Shown here: piece by piece, positions 43,292-54,385 of the stretch
Position numbering within the stretch: position 1 is the first letter of the stretch
Layout of the letters: every line of letters begins with the position of its first letter
Position numbers and translations under genes: made by a program
Notes under the pieces: model-generated
The model's database searches: none
Seen by the model: only the letters and a program-made list of their open reading frames with translations
What the model was told of the DNA's origin: nothing
From: Salimicrobium album
GTDB taxonomy: Bacteria; Bacillota; Bacilli; Bacillales; Halobacillaceae
Assembly: GCF_900107115.1 (NCBI RefSeq)
Contig: NZ_FNOS01000005.1
Coordinates: 124,001 to 188,000 of the forward strand
Length of the DNA stretch: 64,000 nt
Reading direction: 5' to 3'

Positions 43292-43458
43292 CCTTTCGTA
43301 AGCGGAGGAGGCGTTTGAAAGTAACGAAAACTTCCCCGGGAGCGCGATGTCCTCGGAAAAGCCCTGCTCTTTTATATTTTCAGTGTTTTGTCACGTTTCG
43401 TTTAGTAAATAAGGAGAAGTGTGTGTTATTATGAAAAAAATAGCAGGAGGCGATGTCA

Positions 43459-45204
43459 GTGAACGAACAACGGTTCCGCTGGAGGAACAAGCAGTTACGC
43501 GACCACGCGGATGTAATTGATGGAAACCTGGCGCCTACGAAGGTGCTTAAACATATAACGTATTTGAACGTATTTCTGAAACAGTGGATGACAGGAAACA
43601 TATGGATTTTTGAAGATCGTATCGTTTACGTCGGAACAAAGATGCCTCCGAATCTTGAGGGAACGGAAATCATTGAAGGTGACGGAGATTATGCCGTGCC
43701 CGGTTACATAGAGCCCCACGCTCACCCGTTTCAGCTTTACAATCCCCAGTCGCTGGCGGAATATGCGGCCTGGACAGGCACTACCACAGTTATCAATGAT
43801 AATCTGATGTGGTTATTTTTAACGGACAAAAAGAAAGCGTTTTCTTTACTGGAGGAATGTATGAAACTGCCGGTCTCCATGTTCTGGTGGGGACGCTTCG
43901 ATTTTCAGACTACGCTGCGGGAAGAAAAGCAGGAGAAGCTGGAGGAACAGCTCCCTGAATGGTTTACTCATGATGCGGTTGTACAGGGCGGCGAACTGAC
44001 AGCCTGGCCGGAACTTCTGTATGGAAAAGACGATCAGATTCTGCACTGGATGCAGGAAGTGAGAAAAGCGAGAAAACGGGTGGAAGGTCATCTCCCGGGA
44101 GCATCGGAAAACACACTCACCAAAATGAAACTTCTCGGGCTCGACGGGGATCATGAAAGTATGACCGCTGATGACGTCGTGAAGAGAGTGGAACTCGGTT
44201 ATGAGACAGGTGTCCGTCACTCCTCGATCCGGCCGGACCTTCCGCAGATAATGGAAGGGCTGGTGGAGAAGGACTTCCAGGCTTTCGACCGGCTGATGTA
44301 TACGACGGACGGGTCGACCCCGGGATTCTATAAAGACGGCGTCATAGATAACTGTATAGATATAGCTTTGAAAGCAGGCATACCGGAGATAGAAGCGTAC
44401 CTGATGGCAACGATCTATCCGGCACGGCATTTCGGACTGGATGAGCGGCTTGGAGCTCTTGCGCCCGGCCATATCGCACATGTGAACCTGCTTGACAGTA
44501 AAGACCGGCCTTCTCCTCACTCTGTGCTTGCCAAAGGGGAATGGGTGAAGAAGAGAGAAAAGGATGTCCACACGAAAGTGAAGCTTGACTGGGCGAGTGC
44601 GGAAATCGTGCCTCTTTCTCTCGACTGGTCGCTGGACATCGAAGAACTCCAGTTTTCGATGCCGGTTGGAATGGATATGGTGAATGATGTTATTATGAAA
44701 CCATATGCTGTCGAATCCAACACGTCCGTCGAACAACTGCCGGAGACGACCAATGAAGCGTTCCTTACACTACTGGACAGGGAAGGTACCTGGAAGGTCA
44801 ATACGCTTTTACGAGGATTCACTTCGAGTCTTGGCGCCCTTTCAAGTTCTTATTCGACGACCGGCGATATTATTCTGCTCGGGAAATCAAAAGAAGATAT
44901 GGTGCTGGCATTTGAGCGTATGGAAGAAATAGGCGGAGGTATTGTGCTGGTGCACGATAAAAAAGTCGTGTTTGAAATGCCGCTTGCTTACGGTGGTATG
45001 ATGTCCAGGGAACCTTTTGAGGAACTGATGGAGCAGGAAAGCGTGCTGAAAGAGAAACTCTGTGAGTACGGCTATTGCTTCGGGGACCCGGTATATACCC
45101 TGTTCTTTCTCAGTTCAACCCACCTGCCTTACGTACGGATTACCCCGCGCGGGCTGATGGATGTGAAAAAGAAAGAGGTACTCTTTCCTGCAATAATGCG
45201 TTAA
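43459..45204 (+). CDS. yerA: Adenine deaminase-like amidohydrolase (YerA)
   Basis: This 581-residue metal-dependent hydrolase resembles adenine deaminase. RWRNKQLRDHADVIDG is followed by the metal-site region GYIEPHAHPFQLYNP. The middle carries APGHIAHVNLLDSK, and the end is the adenine-deaminase C-terminal domain (LLRGFTSSLGALSSSYSTTGD). GTG at 43459 is preferred to the ATG six bases earlier because AGGAGG sits at the right distance. It follows the pur operon as in B. subtilis. Deamination of adenine is suggested by family and context but was not shown for YerA. Confidence 0.88.
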   Translation: MNEQRFRWRNKQLRDHADVIDGNLAPTKVLKHITYLNVFLKQWMTGNIWIFEDRIVYVGTKMPPNLEGTEIIEGDGDYAVPGYIEPHAHPFQLYNPQSLAEYAAWTGTTTVINDNLMWLFLTDKKKAFSLLEECMKLPVSMFWWGRFDFQTTLREEKQEKLEEQLPEWFTHDAVVQGGELTAWPELLYGKDDQILHWMQEVRKARKRVEGHLPGASENTLTKMKLLGLDGDHESMTADDVVKRVELGYETGVRHSSIRPDLPQIMEGLVEKDFQAFDRLMYTTDGSTPGFYKDGVIDNCIDIALKAGIPEIEAYLMATIYPARHFGLDERLGALAPGHIAHVNLLDSKDRPSPHSVLAKGEWVKKREKDVHTKVKLDWASAEIVPLSLDWSLDIEELQFSMPVGMDMVNDVIMKPYAVESNTSVEQLPETTNEAFLTLLDREGTWKVNTLLRGFTSSLGALSSSYSTTGDIILLGKSKEDMVLAFERMEEIGGGIVLVHDKKVVFEMPLAYGGMMSREPFEELMEQESVLKEKLCEYGYCFGDPVYTLFFLSSTHLPYVRITPRGLMDVKKKEVLFPAIMR

Positions 45205-45243
45205 AATGGTAAAAGAAATTCAAACGGAGGAGGGATGAAAGTA

Positions 45244-45546
45244 ATGCAGATAGATAAACTAAGAGGAAAGACGCTCGATCAGCTGTTCGAAGCCATTCTT
45301 TCCCTGCAGGACACCGAAGAGTGCTACCGCTTTTTTGATGACCTCGCCACGATGAACGAAGTACAGTCACTGGCACAGCGTCTGGAAGTAGCCCGCATGC
45401 TCGAAGAGGGTCATACGTATCATAAAATCGAAACGGATAGCGGAGCGTCTACTGCCACTATTTCAAGGGTGAAACGCGCCCTGAATTACGGAAATGATAT
45501 GTACACGGAAGTACTGGACCGCGTCCAAAGTTACAAAACAAAATAA
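45244..45546 (+). CDS. yerC: TrpR-like regulator YerC/YecD
   Basis: This 100-residue protein of the TrpR/YerC family has the helix-turn-helix TYHKIETDSGASTATISRVK and the conserved core CYRFFDDL. The start at 45244 (MQIDKLRGK) agrees with the family; the ATG nine bases earlier sits too close to GGAGGAGGG. DNA targets are unknown. It follows yerA by 39 bases and is probably cotranscribed with it. Confidence 0.88.
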   Translation: MQIDKLRGKTLDQLFEAILSLQDTEECYRFFDDLATMNEVQSLAQRLEVARMLEEGHTYHKIETDSGASTATISRVKRALNYGNDMYTEVLDRVQSYKTK

Positions 45547-45577
45547 AGGACTATAAGACGAATATAGGATCGAAAAA

Positions 45578-45602
45578 TGACCCCGGCGTGATGCCGGGGT
45601 CA
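45578..45602. terminator. Strong hairpin after yerC
   Basis: TGACCCCGGC (45578-45587) and GCCGGGGTCA (45593-45602) make a perfect 10-bp stem. The T-run lies on the minus-strand side (preceding AAAAA), so plus-strand termination would be weak by sequence, although the stem is very stable. Confidence 0.65.
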
Positions 45603-45763
45603 TCTTCATGACTTCAAGGCAGAGAAATCATGATCAGAAAGTTACATAATAACCAGGAACGAATCTTCCTTTTAGAAAAATGGTCCGGTAAATACGTAGG
45701 CTGCCACTGTGGTTCCGTGCTTTTTTTGGTATAATAATAAAATGGAGTAAAGAGGTGTAGCGA

Positions 45764-46429
45764 ATGAAAAATTGGAAGCATGCGTTTAAATTGGATCCGA
45801 ATAAAGATATAACGGAAGAAGAAATCCGCAGAGTCTGTGAGTCGGGGACCGATGCCGTCATCGTCGGCGGGACAGACGGGGTGACGTTCGATAACGTCTG
45901 GAATCTGTTCGAACAGATCGAGCCGTATGATGTGCCGCTCGTACTTGAAATATCCGACATGGAAGCGGTAGTCCCCGGGTTCGATTATTATTTCGTGCCC
46001 GCAGTACTGAACAGTAAAGACAAAACCTGGGTGCTCGATATGCAGCATCAGGCGATGAAGCTGTACGGGGATATGGTGGAAGAACAGCTTATCTTCTCGG
46101 AAGGCTACTGTATAGTGAACGAAGAAGCGAAGGCTTTCCGTAAGACGAACTGTTTTCCGGTGACGGAAGAGGATATCCTCGCTTACGCCCGCCTGGTGGA
46201 GCAGTTGTTCCCGCTCCCGATTTTTTATCTGGAGTACAGCGGCAAGAAGGGGGATACGTCCCTGATCCGAAAAGTGTCAGAGGAATTATCCCGTACCCAG
46301 TTTTTTTATGGAGGCGGCATCCAGTCCAGAGAGGAAGCTGAAGAAATACAGGGCATGGTGGATACGATGATCGTCGGTAATATAATCTACGAAGATTTCG
46401 AAACTGCGCTTCAGACCGTACCTGAGTAA
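45764..46429 (+). CDS. pcrB: Heptaprenylglyceryl phosphate synthase
   Basis: This 221-residue TIM-barrel prenyltransferase links heptaprenyl diphosphate to glycerol 1-phosphate, as in B. subtilis PcrB. It shows the conserved [33 protein letters not shown] and phosphate-binding [19 protein letters not shown] (45730-45735) lies upstream. The pcrA helicase gene follows after 19 bases, the pair being conserved across Bacillaceae. Confidence 0.94.
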   Translation: MKNWKHAFKLDPNKDITEEEIRRVCESGTDAVIVGGTDGVTFDNVWNLFEQIEPYDVPLVLEISDMEAVVPGFDYYFVPAVLNSKDKTWVLDMQHQAMKLYGDMVEEQLIFSEGYCIVNEEAKAFRKTNCFPVTEEDILAYARLVEQLFPLPIFYLEYSGKKGDTSLIRKVSEELSRTQFFYGGGIQSREEAEEIQGMVDTMIVGNIIYEDFETALQTVPE

Positions 46430-46448
46430 AAGAAAGGATGATAGATTT

Positions 46449-48662
46449 ATGACGCAGTCGATTCATGCGTTGCTGAAAGGAATGAATGAACCGCAGCAGA
46501 AAGCGGTAGCTCACACGGAAGGCCCTCTTCTCGTAATGGCCGGGGCAGGAAGTGGGAAGACCCGGGTACTTACCCACCGTATTGCGTATCTCATACAGGA
46601 AAAAGGGGTAAACCCTTGGAATATTCTTGCGATAACCTTCACGAATAAAGCAGCCCGTGAAATGAAGGAAAGGGTGGAACTGCTCGTCGGACCGGGTGCG
46701 GAAAGTATATGGATGTCGACGTTCCACTCCATGTGCGTGCGGATTCTGCGCAGAGATATAGACCGCATCGGTATGGACAGGAACTTCTCCATTCTCGATG
46801 CCAGTGATCAGCTTACAGTGATCAAGCAGGTGCTGAAGGAACTTAATCTTGATCCGAAAAACTGGAACCCGAGGACGATGCTCGGAGCAATCAGTAATGC
46901 TAAAAACGAACTGCTGAGCCCGGACATGTACGAAAGTCGGGTTTCCGGGTATCGTGAGGAACAGGTGGCCCAGATTTACCGCGGTTATCAGAAGAAACTT
47001 TCTAAAAACCAGTCTCTCGACTTCGATGATCTTATTATGAAAACGCTGGTGCTGTTCGAGCAGGTACCGGAAGTGCTCGAATATTACCAGCGGCGCTTCC
47101 AGTACGTACACGTTGATGAGTATCAGGACACCAACCATGCCCAGTATCAGCTGGTGCAGAAACTGGCGGAGAAATTCAAAAACCTCTGCGTCGTCGGAGA
47201 CTCCGACCAGTCCATTTATCGCTGGCGCGGAGCGGACATTACGAACATCCTGACTTTTGAGGAGGATTACCCGGACGCTGTCACCATTCTCCTTGAACAG
47301 AACTACCGGTCCACAGAAGTGATTCTCGATGCCGCGAACCACGTCATCGATCACAACACCGGACGGAAACCGAAGAAGCTCTGGACGGATAACTACGGAG
47401 GGGAAAAGATCCATTATCACGAAGCCGGGACAGAGAGAGAAGAAAGCTTTTTCATTGCAGATAAAATCGAGGATCTGGTGAAGCAGGGCAGTTTCACCTA
47501 CAGTGACATGGCGATACTGTACCGTACAAACGCCCAGTCCCGTACGGTGGAGGAAACATTTGTGAAGGCGAATATCCCCTATCAGATGATCGGAGGGACC
47601 AAATTCTATGATCGTAAAGAAATCAAGGACCTTCTTGCCTATCTGCGTCTGATCTCCAATCCTAATGATGATCTCAGTTTCGAACGTGTGATCAATGAAC
47701 CGAAACGCGGGATCGGCAAAACGAGTATCGAAAAACTGCAGAGTTATGCTGCTGCACACGACATCTCGCTTTTTGATGCAGCTGCCGAAGCAGACTTTAC
47801 CGGTATAAGCGCCAAAGCTGCCAAAGCGGTCGTCAATTTCCGGAGGATGATAGATAACTGGACGAAGCAGCAGGAATTCCTTTCCGCTACGGATCTCGTG
47901 GATGAAGTGCTGGAAACAACCGGGTATGAGGAAATGCTTCGCACGGATAAGACTCTCGAAGCTCAGTCGCGCCTCGAGAACATCGAGGAGTTCAAATCGG
48001 TCACGATGAACTTTGAACAGTACAGCGAAGACAAGACTCTTGTAGCTTTTCTGACGGATCTTGCACTGATCGCCGATATCGATAAGGCGGACGAGGAAGA
48101 GCACGAGCATTCGGTTACGATGATGACACTCCACTCAGCCAAAGGTCTTGAGTTTCCGGTAGTCTTTCTTATAGGCCTTGAAGAGAATATCTTCCCTCAC
48201 AGCCGCTCTATCATGGATGAAGAGGAAATGGAGGAAGAAAGACGGCTCGCTTACGTAGGGATTACGCGTGCCGAGAAGAAACTGTTTATGACAAATGCCA
48301 AGATGCGTACTCTGTTCGGAAAGACGAACATGAATCCGGTCAGCCGGTTCATAAGTGAAATTCCCGGAGATTTCCTTGAAGGAAAAGAAGACAGAGAGCC
48401 TCTTCCTTTTGCGAATAAGAAACAGTCCATCCAGTCGGACCGGCCTGTGGAGAAGAGAAAAGCCAAGAAAGCAACCGGAGCTTCCGGAGCCGAAAATGCT
48501 TCCTGGAAACCGGGGGATAAAGCAAACCATAAAAAATGGGGCGAAGGTACGGTCGTCAGAGTCCAGGGTGAAGGAAAAGATATGGAGCTTGATATCGCAT
48601 TTCCTGCACCGGAAGGCGTGAAGCGTGTCCTTGCGAAATTCGCTCCCATTACCAAGGTATGA
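46449..48662 (+). CDS. pcrA: ATP-dependent DNA helicase PcrA
   Basis: This 737-residue superfamily 1A helicase moves 3' to 5' and acts in repair and replication restart. Motifs: Q-motif [11 protein letters not shown], Walker A AGAGSGKT, motif II DEYQDTN, motif [24 protein letters not shown] and [21 protein letters not shown]. Motif VI is [15 protein letters not shown]. The C-terminal tail after about residue 655 ends with a Tudor-like segment ([18 protein letters not shown]) that binds RNA polymerase in the family. ligA follows after 15 bases. Confidence 0.97.
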   Translation: MTQSIHALLKGMNEPQQKAVAHTEGPLLVMAGAGSGKTRVLTHRIAYLIQEKGVNPWNILAITFTNKAAREMKERVELLVGPGAESIWMSTFHSMCVRILRRDIDRIGMDRNFSILDASDQLTVIKQVLKELNLDPKNWNPRTMLGAISNAKNELLSPDMYESRVSGYREEQVAQIYRGYQKKLSKNQSLDFDDLIMKTLVLFEQVPEVLEYYQRRFQYVHVDEYQDTNHAQYQLVQKLAEKFKNLCVVGDSDQSIYRWRGADITNILTFEEDYPDAVTILLEQNYRSTEVILDAANHVIDHNTGRKPKKLWTDNYGGEKIHYHEAGTEREESFFIADKIEDLVKQGSFTYSDMAILYRTNAQSRTVEETFVKANIPYQMIGGTKFYDRKEIKDLLAYLRLISNPNDDLSFERVINEPKRGIGKTSIEKLQSYAAAHDISLFDAAAEADFTGISAKAAKAVVNFRRMIDNWTKQQEFLSATDLVDEVLETTGYEEMLRTDKTLEAQSRLENIEEFKSVTMNFEQYSEDKTLVAFLTDLALIADIDKADEEEHEHSVTMMTLHSAKGLEFPVVFLIGLEENIFPHSRSIMDEEEMEEERRLAYVGITRAEKKLFMTNAKMRTLFGKTNMNPVSRFISEIPGDFLEGKEDREPLPFANKKQSIQSDRPVEKRKAKKATGASGAENASWKPGDKANHKKWGEGTVVRVQGEGKDMELDIAFPAPEGVKRVLAKFAPITKV

Positions 48663-48671
48663 AAGAGGTGA

Positions 48672-50687
<2,016 letters not shown>

Positions 50688-50692
50688 GCAAA

Positions 50693-51832
50693 ATGAAAAA
50701 ATGGCTGATAGGTATGGGGATTGTTTTACTGTTTGCAACAGGCTGCACTCCCGTTTATGAGCGTACTGATGAAGTTACTCAAGAAACGACGGAAGAATCG
50801 GACGGGGAATCTGCGATCATCCCGGGCTTTACGAAAGATGAGGGAGAGTACAGGGTGGTCCTTAATGAAAACTCCCCCAAAACTTCTGCCAGTCGTGGAG
50901 TTACGACGAACCAGATGAATAATCGGGTGGATATTTCAGAGTTCGAAAATGGGTTAAAGCGTCACTCCAAAGAATATTTTCCGACAGACGAGTACTTCTT
51001 TCAGCTCGGTCAATATCTGGACAGCGAAACCCTTTATGAATGGCTCGGCCGATCCACCGGCGAAGACGGCAAGGGGCTGAACCCGGAACTCGACGAAGAG
51101 TCTGCTACAGAGAAAGAGTTCCGCAATTCCCCGCGGTATATTTCAAACATCGTGGAGCAGAACTATCTGGTCCGGAACGATGACGACTCAGTAGAGATAA
51201 AAGGAATCACGATTGGAATCGCTCTTCGTTCCGAATATAACTTTACGGTGGACGGAAAAGAGAAGACCGAAAACCACACTACGAAGGAACTGAAGAAAAA
51301 GGGTAAACAGTACGCATCGACTATACTGAAGCGCCTCCGTAAGTCTGAGGACATCCCGGACGTGCCGGTGGCTTTTGCCTTGTATGAAGAAGAAACGAAT
51401 GCTTCGAGCGTTCCCGGTAACTTCATAGCAAAGGCTTATACAGAAGATGATAATCTCGGTAAATTCAAATCCATCGATGAAAATTATGTGCTCTTCCCTT
51501 CCACGGAAGCTACCGAAAACCATTTCGATGACTCCCAGATCTTTTCTGAGTTTCGCACGAGCATATCCGATTATTTCCCGGATTTTGTAGGCGTCATAGG
51601 AAAAGGGTTCTATGTAAATGGTGAATTGAATAAGGTGAAGATGGATATCCCCGTCGAATTTAATTCCCAGGCCGAAATAGACGGGTTTACGCAGTACGTG
51701 CACAGTCTCGTGAAAGAAATGTTCCCGCAGCACTACGGGATAGAAGTGCGTATCAATAGCCTCAATCGCCAGGAAAGTCTTATAGTCAGAGAGAAAGGGG
51801 AAGAAACCCCATACGTATATATATATGATTAA
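50693..51832 (+). CDS. camS: CamS-family lipoprotein (YerH)
   Basis: This 379-residue lipoprotein has a signal peptide with lipobox FATGC (Cys18) and an acidic linker, then the CamS domain. In enterococci and staphylococci the signal peptide of this family is processed into a sex-pheromone peptide, and the mature protein has no known function. The ATG at 50693 is preferred since AGGAG of the ligA end is at proper distance; an earlier ATG at 50684 overlaps ligA. It is the last gene of the pcrB operon, with a terminator after it. Confidence 0.9.
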   Translation: MKKWLIGMGIVLLFATGCTPVYERTDEVTQETTEESDGESAIIPGFTKDEGEYRVVLNENSPKTSASRGVTTNQMNNRVDISEFENGLKRHSKEYFPTDEYFFQLGQYLDSETLYEWLGRSTGEDGKGLNPELDEESATEKEFRNSPRYISNIVEQNYLVRNDDDSVEIKGITIGIALRSEYNFTVDGKEKTENHTTKELKKKGKQYASTILKRLRKSEDIPDVPVAFALYEEETNASSVPGNFIAKAYTEDDNLGKFKSIDENYVLFPSTEATENHFDDSQIFSEFRTSISDYFPDFVGVIGKGFYVNGELNKVKMDIPVEFNSQAEIDGFTQYVHSLVKEMFPQHYGIEVRINSLNRQESLIVREKGEETPYVYIYD

Positions 51833-51837
51833 GAGGA

Positions 51838-51867
51838 AGGCCGTCTGCTTACAGGACGGTCTTTTTC
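51838..51867 (+). terminator. Terminator after camS
   Basis: AGGCCGTC (51838-51845) pairs with GACGGTCT (51855-51862), including one wobble. TTTTT follows. Confidence 0.85.
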
Positions 51868-52008
51868 TGTCTGGAAAGTTCAATTGAGAGGTAAGTGAAA
51901 CTTTTTTTTATTTATTATAGTGAATAGTTATCAAAAATTTCATACTATATATGATGTATGTGCATAAATTGTGAATAAAAATACATAGTGAGAAATTAGT
52001 AGGAATTT

Positions 52009-52037
52009 TTGTAATGTTCGTAATATTATAGTATGAT
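52009..52037 (+). promoter_or_regulatory. Promoter of the proline symporter unit
   Basis: TTGTAA (52009-52014), 17 bases and TATGAT (52032-52037) predict a start near 52044. The surrounding 51868-52223 is AT-rich and holds no recognised gene. The B. subtilis orthologue opuE uses both sigma-A and sigma-B promoters; I found no convincing sigma-B site here. Confidence 0.6.
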
Positions 52038-52080
52038 ATAGTTGCACCTGTGTTCTATATAACCTCTCGCTTCAATCATG

Positions 52081-52125
52081 AACAGGAGGATATTTCCAGA
52101 GGGTACCCTTAATTATCCTCCTGTT
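52081..52125 (+). promoter_or_regulatory. Long perfect hairpin in the symporter leader
   Basis: AACAGGAGGATA (52081-52092) and TATCCTCCTGTT (52114-52125) form a perfect 12-bp stem. The 21-base loop contains the palindrome GGGTACCC. TTTT begins inside the end of the stem, so it may act as a leader terminator or attenuator, about 80 bases into the predicted transcript. Confidence 0.6.
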
Positions 52126-52223
52126 TTCAGCAATCTTTTTATGTATCATCTTTTTTCACAGAAAATGATGGACCGAGAGGGTGTATAGCAGGTGCATAAT
52201 TTATTTATTTGGAGGTGGAAGGA

Positions 52224-52352
52224 TTGGTTGATGTATTACTATCAGCTTCATCCCACAGTTTATCAGGGGGCACGTGGTTCTGGATGTTCGTACCTATGCC
52301 GCTTCTGATCATTTTGTCACTTATTACACTATTTACAGAGGGGAGTAAATAA
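52224..52352 (+). CDS. Putative 42-residue single-helix membrane protein upstream of putP/opuE
   Basis: An ORF opens with TTG at 52224, preceded by GGAGGTGG at good spacing, and ends with TAA at 52352, five bases before the symporter ATG. The peptide starts MVDVLLSASSHSLSGGTW. It has one hydrophobic stretch of about 20 residues (FWMFVPMPLLIILSLITLF) and a polar end TEGSK. The symporter's only purine-rich ribosome site lies inside its last codons (GAGGGGAG), which suggests translational coupling. Small membrane subunits occur beside some sodium:solute symporters, so an accessory subunit is a reasonable guess. I know no named homologue. Confidence 0.6.
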   Translation: MVDVLLSASSHSLSGGTWFWMFVPMPLLIILSLITLFTEGSK

Positions 52353-52357
52353 CCGAG

Positions 52358-53869
52358 ATGGATACAGCGACGTTAATAACTTTTATAGTATATCTCTTAG
52401 GTATGCTCGGAATCGGTCTTGCGGCCTACCGGCTTACCAGTAACCTGTCCGACTATGTATTGGGCGGACGCCGGCTCGGACCCGGAGTAGCAGCACTCAG
52501 TGCCGGGGCATCTGACATGAGCAGCTGGCTGTTGCTCGGATTACCGGGAGCCGTGTACGCCGGAGGATTCGGAGGCGCATGGCTTGCTGTAGGTCTCTCG
52601 ATCGGAGCCTATCTGAACTGGCAGTTTGTTGCCAGACGTCTTCGTAATTACACGGAAGTTGCGAACGACTCCATTACGATTCCCGATTACCTTGAGAACC
52701 GTTTTCACGACAAATCACGCATCCTGCGTGTCGTATCCGCAATAGTAATCCTTTTATTCTTTACCTTCTATACTTCTTCAGGAATGGTCGGAGGAGCGAA
52801 ACTGTTTGAATCGTCCTTTGATCTGAGCTACTCCGCAGCTCTATGGATCGGTGCTATTGTAACCATTTCCTATACGTTCCTCGGCGGTTTCCTCGCCGTA
52901 AGCTGGACGGACTTTGTGCAGGGGATTCTTATGTTCCTCGCCCTTATCGCCGTACCGGTCGTAGCTGTCAGTGAACTTGGCGGATGGAGTTCCGCTGTGG
53001 ATGCTGTAGGGAATATCGATCCGTCTTACTTAAATATGGTGCAGGGCGTAGGGGCTATCTCGATTATCTCCTCGCTCGCCTGGGGTCTCGGTTATTTCGG
53101 TCAGCCCCACATTCTGGTGCGCTTCATGGCCCTCCGTTCGGCTAAAGATGTGCCGAAAGCCCGCTTCATCGGTATGGGCTGGATGATCGTAGGCCTGTAC
53201 GGGGCGGTATTCACCGGTCTGTTCGGTCTTGCCTACATTAACGCTGCCGATCAGGCGACCCTTGAGTCGATCGGTGCTGTCGTGAACAGTGAGGGCGGCA
53301 TGCAGGTGCTGGCTGATGGAGAGAAGATTTTCATTTCCCTCTCCCAGATTCTTTTCCACCCGGTCATTTCGGGTATTCTGTTAGCTGCTATTCTTTCAGC
53401 GATTATGAGTACGATTGACTCTCAACTGCTCGTGTCGTCTTCAGCGCTTGCAGAGGACTTCTACAAAGCGATCTTCCGTCGTAATGCGAGTGAGAAAGAA
53501 CTCGTATGGATCGGTCGTTTCGCCGTTGCGGGCATTGCTCTTATTGCCGTGCTGATCGCTCAGAACCCGGAAAGCTCTGTTCTGGACCTCGTTTCCTATG
53601 CGTGGGCAGGTTTCGGTGCTGCATTCGGTCCGATTATGCTGCTTTCCCTGTTCTGGAGAGGTGTTACGACAGCAGGGGCTGTTACCGGTCTTATAGCTGG
53701 AGCCGTTACGGTGGTCGTATGGGGAGATTTCCTTTCCGGAGGTATCTTCGACCTTTACGAAATCGTACCAGGGTTCCTTCTCAGTACTATACTGATCGTC
53801 GTCGTCAGTATGTTCGGCAAGCCTTCACCTGAAGTGGAAGCCGAGTTCGATGCAGCTGTCAAAAAATGA
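52358..53869 (+). CDS. opuE: Sodium/proline symporter (PutP/OpuE type)
   Basis: This 503-residue sodium:solute symporter has about 13 helices. It carries DYVLGGRRLGPGVAALSAGASDMSSWLLLG-type N-terminal sequence, GYFGQPHILVRFMA and ILSAIMSTIDSQLLVSSSAL, all characteristic of PutP-type Na+/proline carriers. Position between camS and gatC equals that of B. subtilis opuE, the osmotically induced proline importer, so an osmoprotective role is likely. It could alternatively serve proline catabolism, but no put genes are near. A strong terminator follows. Confidence 0.93.
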   Translation: MDTATLITFIVYLLGMLGIGLAAYRLTSNLSDYVLGGRRLGPGVAALSAGASDMSSWLLLGLPGAVYAGGFGGAWLAVGLSIGAYLNWQFVARRLRNYTEVANDSITIPDYLENRFHDKSRILRVVSAIVILLFFTFYTSSGMVGGAKLFESSFDLSYSAALWIGAIVTISYTFLGGFLAVSWTDFVQGILMFLALIAVPVVAVSELGGWSSAVDAVGNIDPSYLNMVQGVGAISIISSLAWGLGYFGQPHILVRFMALRSAKDVPKARFIGMGWMIVGLYGAVFTGLFGLAYINAADQATLESIGAVVNSEGGMQVLADGEKIFISLSQILFHPVISGILLAAILSAIMSTIDSQLLVSSSALAEDFYKAIFRRNASEKELVWIGRFAVAGIALIAVLIAQNPESSVLDLVSYAWAGFGAAFGPIMLLSLFWRGVTTAGAVTGLIAGAVTVVVWGDFLSGGIFDLYEIVPGFLLSTILIVVVSMFGKPSPEVEAEFDAAVKK

Positions 53870-53881
53870 TAAATAAGGATG

Positions 53882-53921
53882 CAGCATCTTCTTCTGTTTC
53901 AGAAGGAGATGCTGTTTTTTT
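53882..53921 (+). terminator. Terminator after the proline symporter
   Basis: CAGCATCTTCTTCTG (53882-53896) pairs with CAGAAGGAGATGCTG (53900-53914) with one mismatch. Seven Ts follow. Confidence 0.93.
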
Positions 53922-54082
53922 GTGAATAATTCTATAAGTGACCCCCTGAGCGCGGAAGTCTGTCTTTTGGCTGATGCTTCCTATTTTTTGAGGGTTTATG
54001 CTATTATGGAGGTTGTGTGGTATGCAAAAGTAATGTTTGATATGATAATGAAATATGTTATTTCCATAGAGGAGGAACGGTT

Positions 54083-54373
54083 ATGTCCAGAATTAGTGAA
54101 GATCAGGTGAAACACGTGGCGAACCTGGCCCGCCTTGTTGTTACGGACGAAGAAGCAGAAATGTTCACAAAACAGCTCGATGACATCATCACCTATGCCG
54201 AGCAGCTGAACGAACTGGATACCGAAGGAGTGGAACCGACGACACATGTGCTCGATCTGAAAAACGTAATGAGAAAAGACGAACCGAAAGAGTGGATCAA
54301 AAAAGAGGATGCGCTCAAAAACGCACCGGATCAGCAGGACGGTCAGTTCAAAGTACCGTCAATTTTGGAATAG
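54083..54373 (+). CDS. gatC: Glutamyl-tRNA(Gln) amidotransferase subunit C
   Basis: This 96-residue protein stabilises GatA-GatB. It shows the family pattern [36 protein letters not shown] and the C-terminal [20 protein letters not shown] precedes the ATG. It opens the gatCAB operon, which converts Glu-tRNA(Gln), and possibly Asp-tRNA(Asn), to the amidated form in bacteria without glutaminyl-tRNA synthetase. Confidence 0.95.
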   Translation: MSRISEDQVKHVANLARLVVTDEEAEMFTKQLDDIITYAEQLNELDTEGVEPTTHVLDLKNVMRKDEPKEWIKKEDALKNAPDQQDGQFKVPSILE

Positions 54374-54385
54374 GAGGGACCATTC

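Noticed and set aside
46089-48134. 681-codon open frame on the minus strand
   Set aside because: It lies wholly antisense to pcrB and pcrA, has no ribosome site, and its translation is Cys/His/Phe-rich and low in normal protein features. It is a shadow of codon bias in pcrA.
52101-52108. GGGTACCC considered as a sigma-B -10 (GGGTA) for the opuE orthologue
   Set aside because: No GTTT-type -35 is found 12-15 bases upstream, and the sequence sits in the loop of a hairpin.
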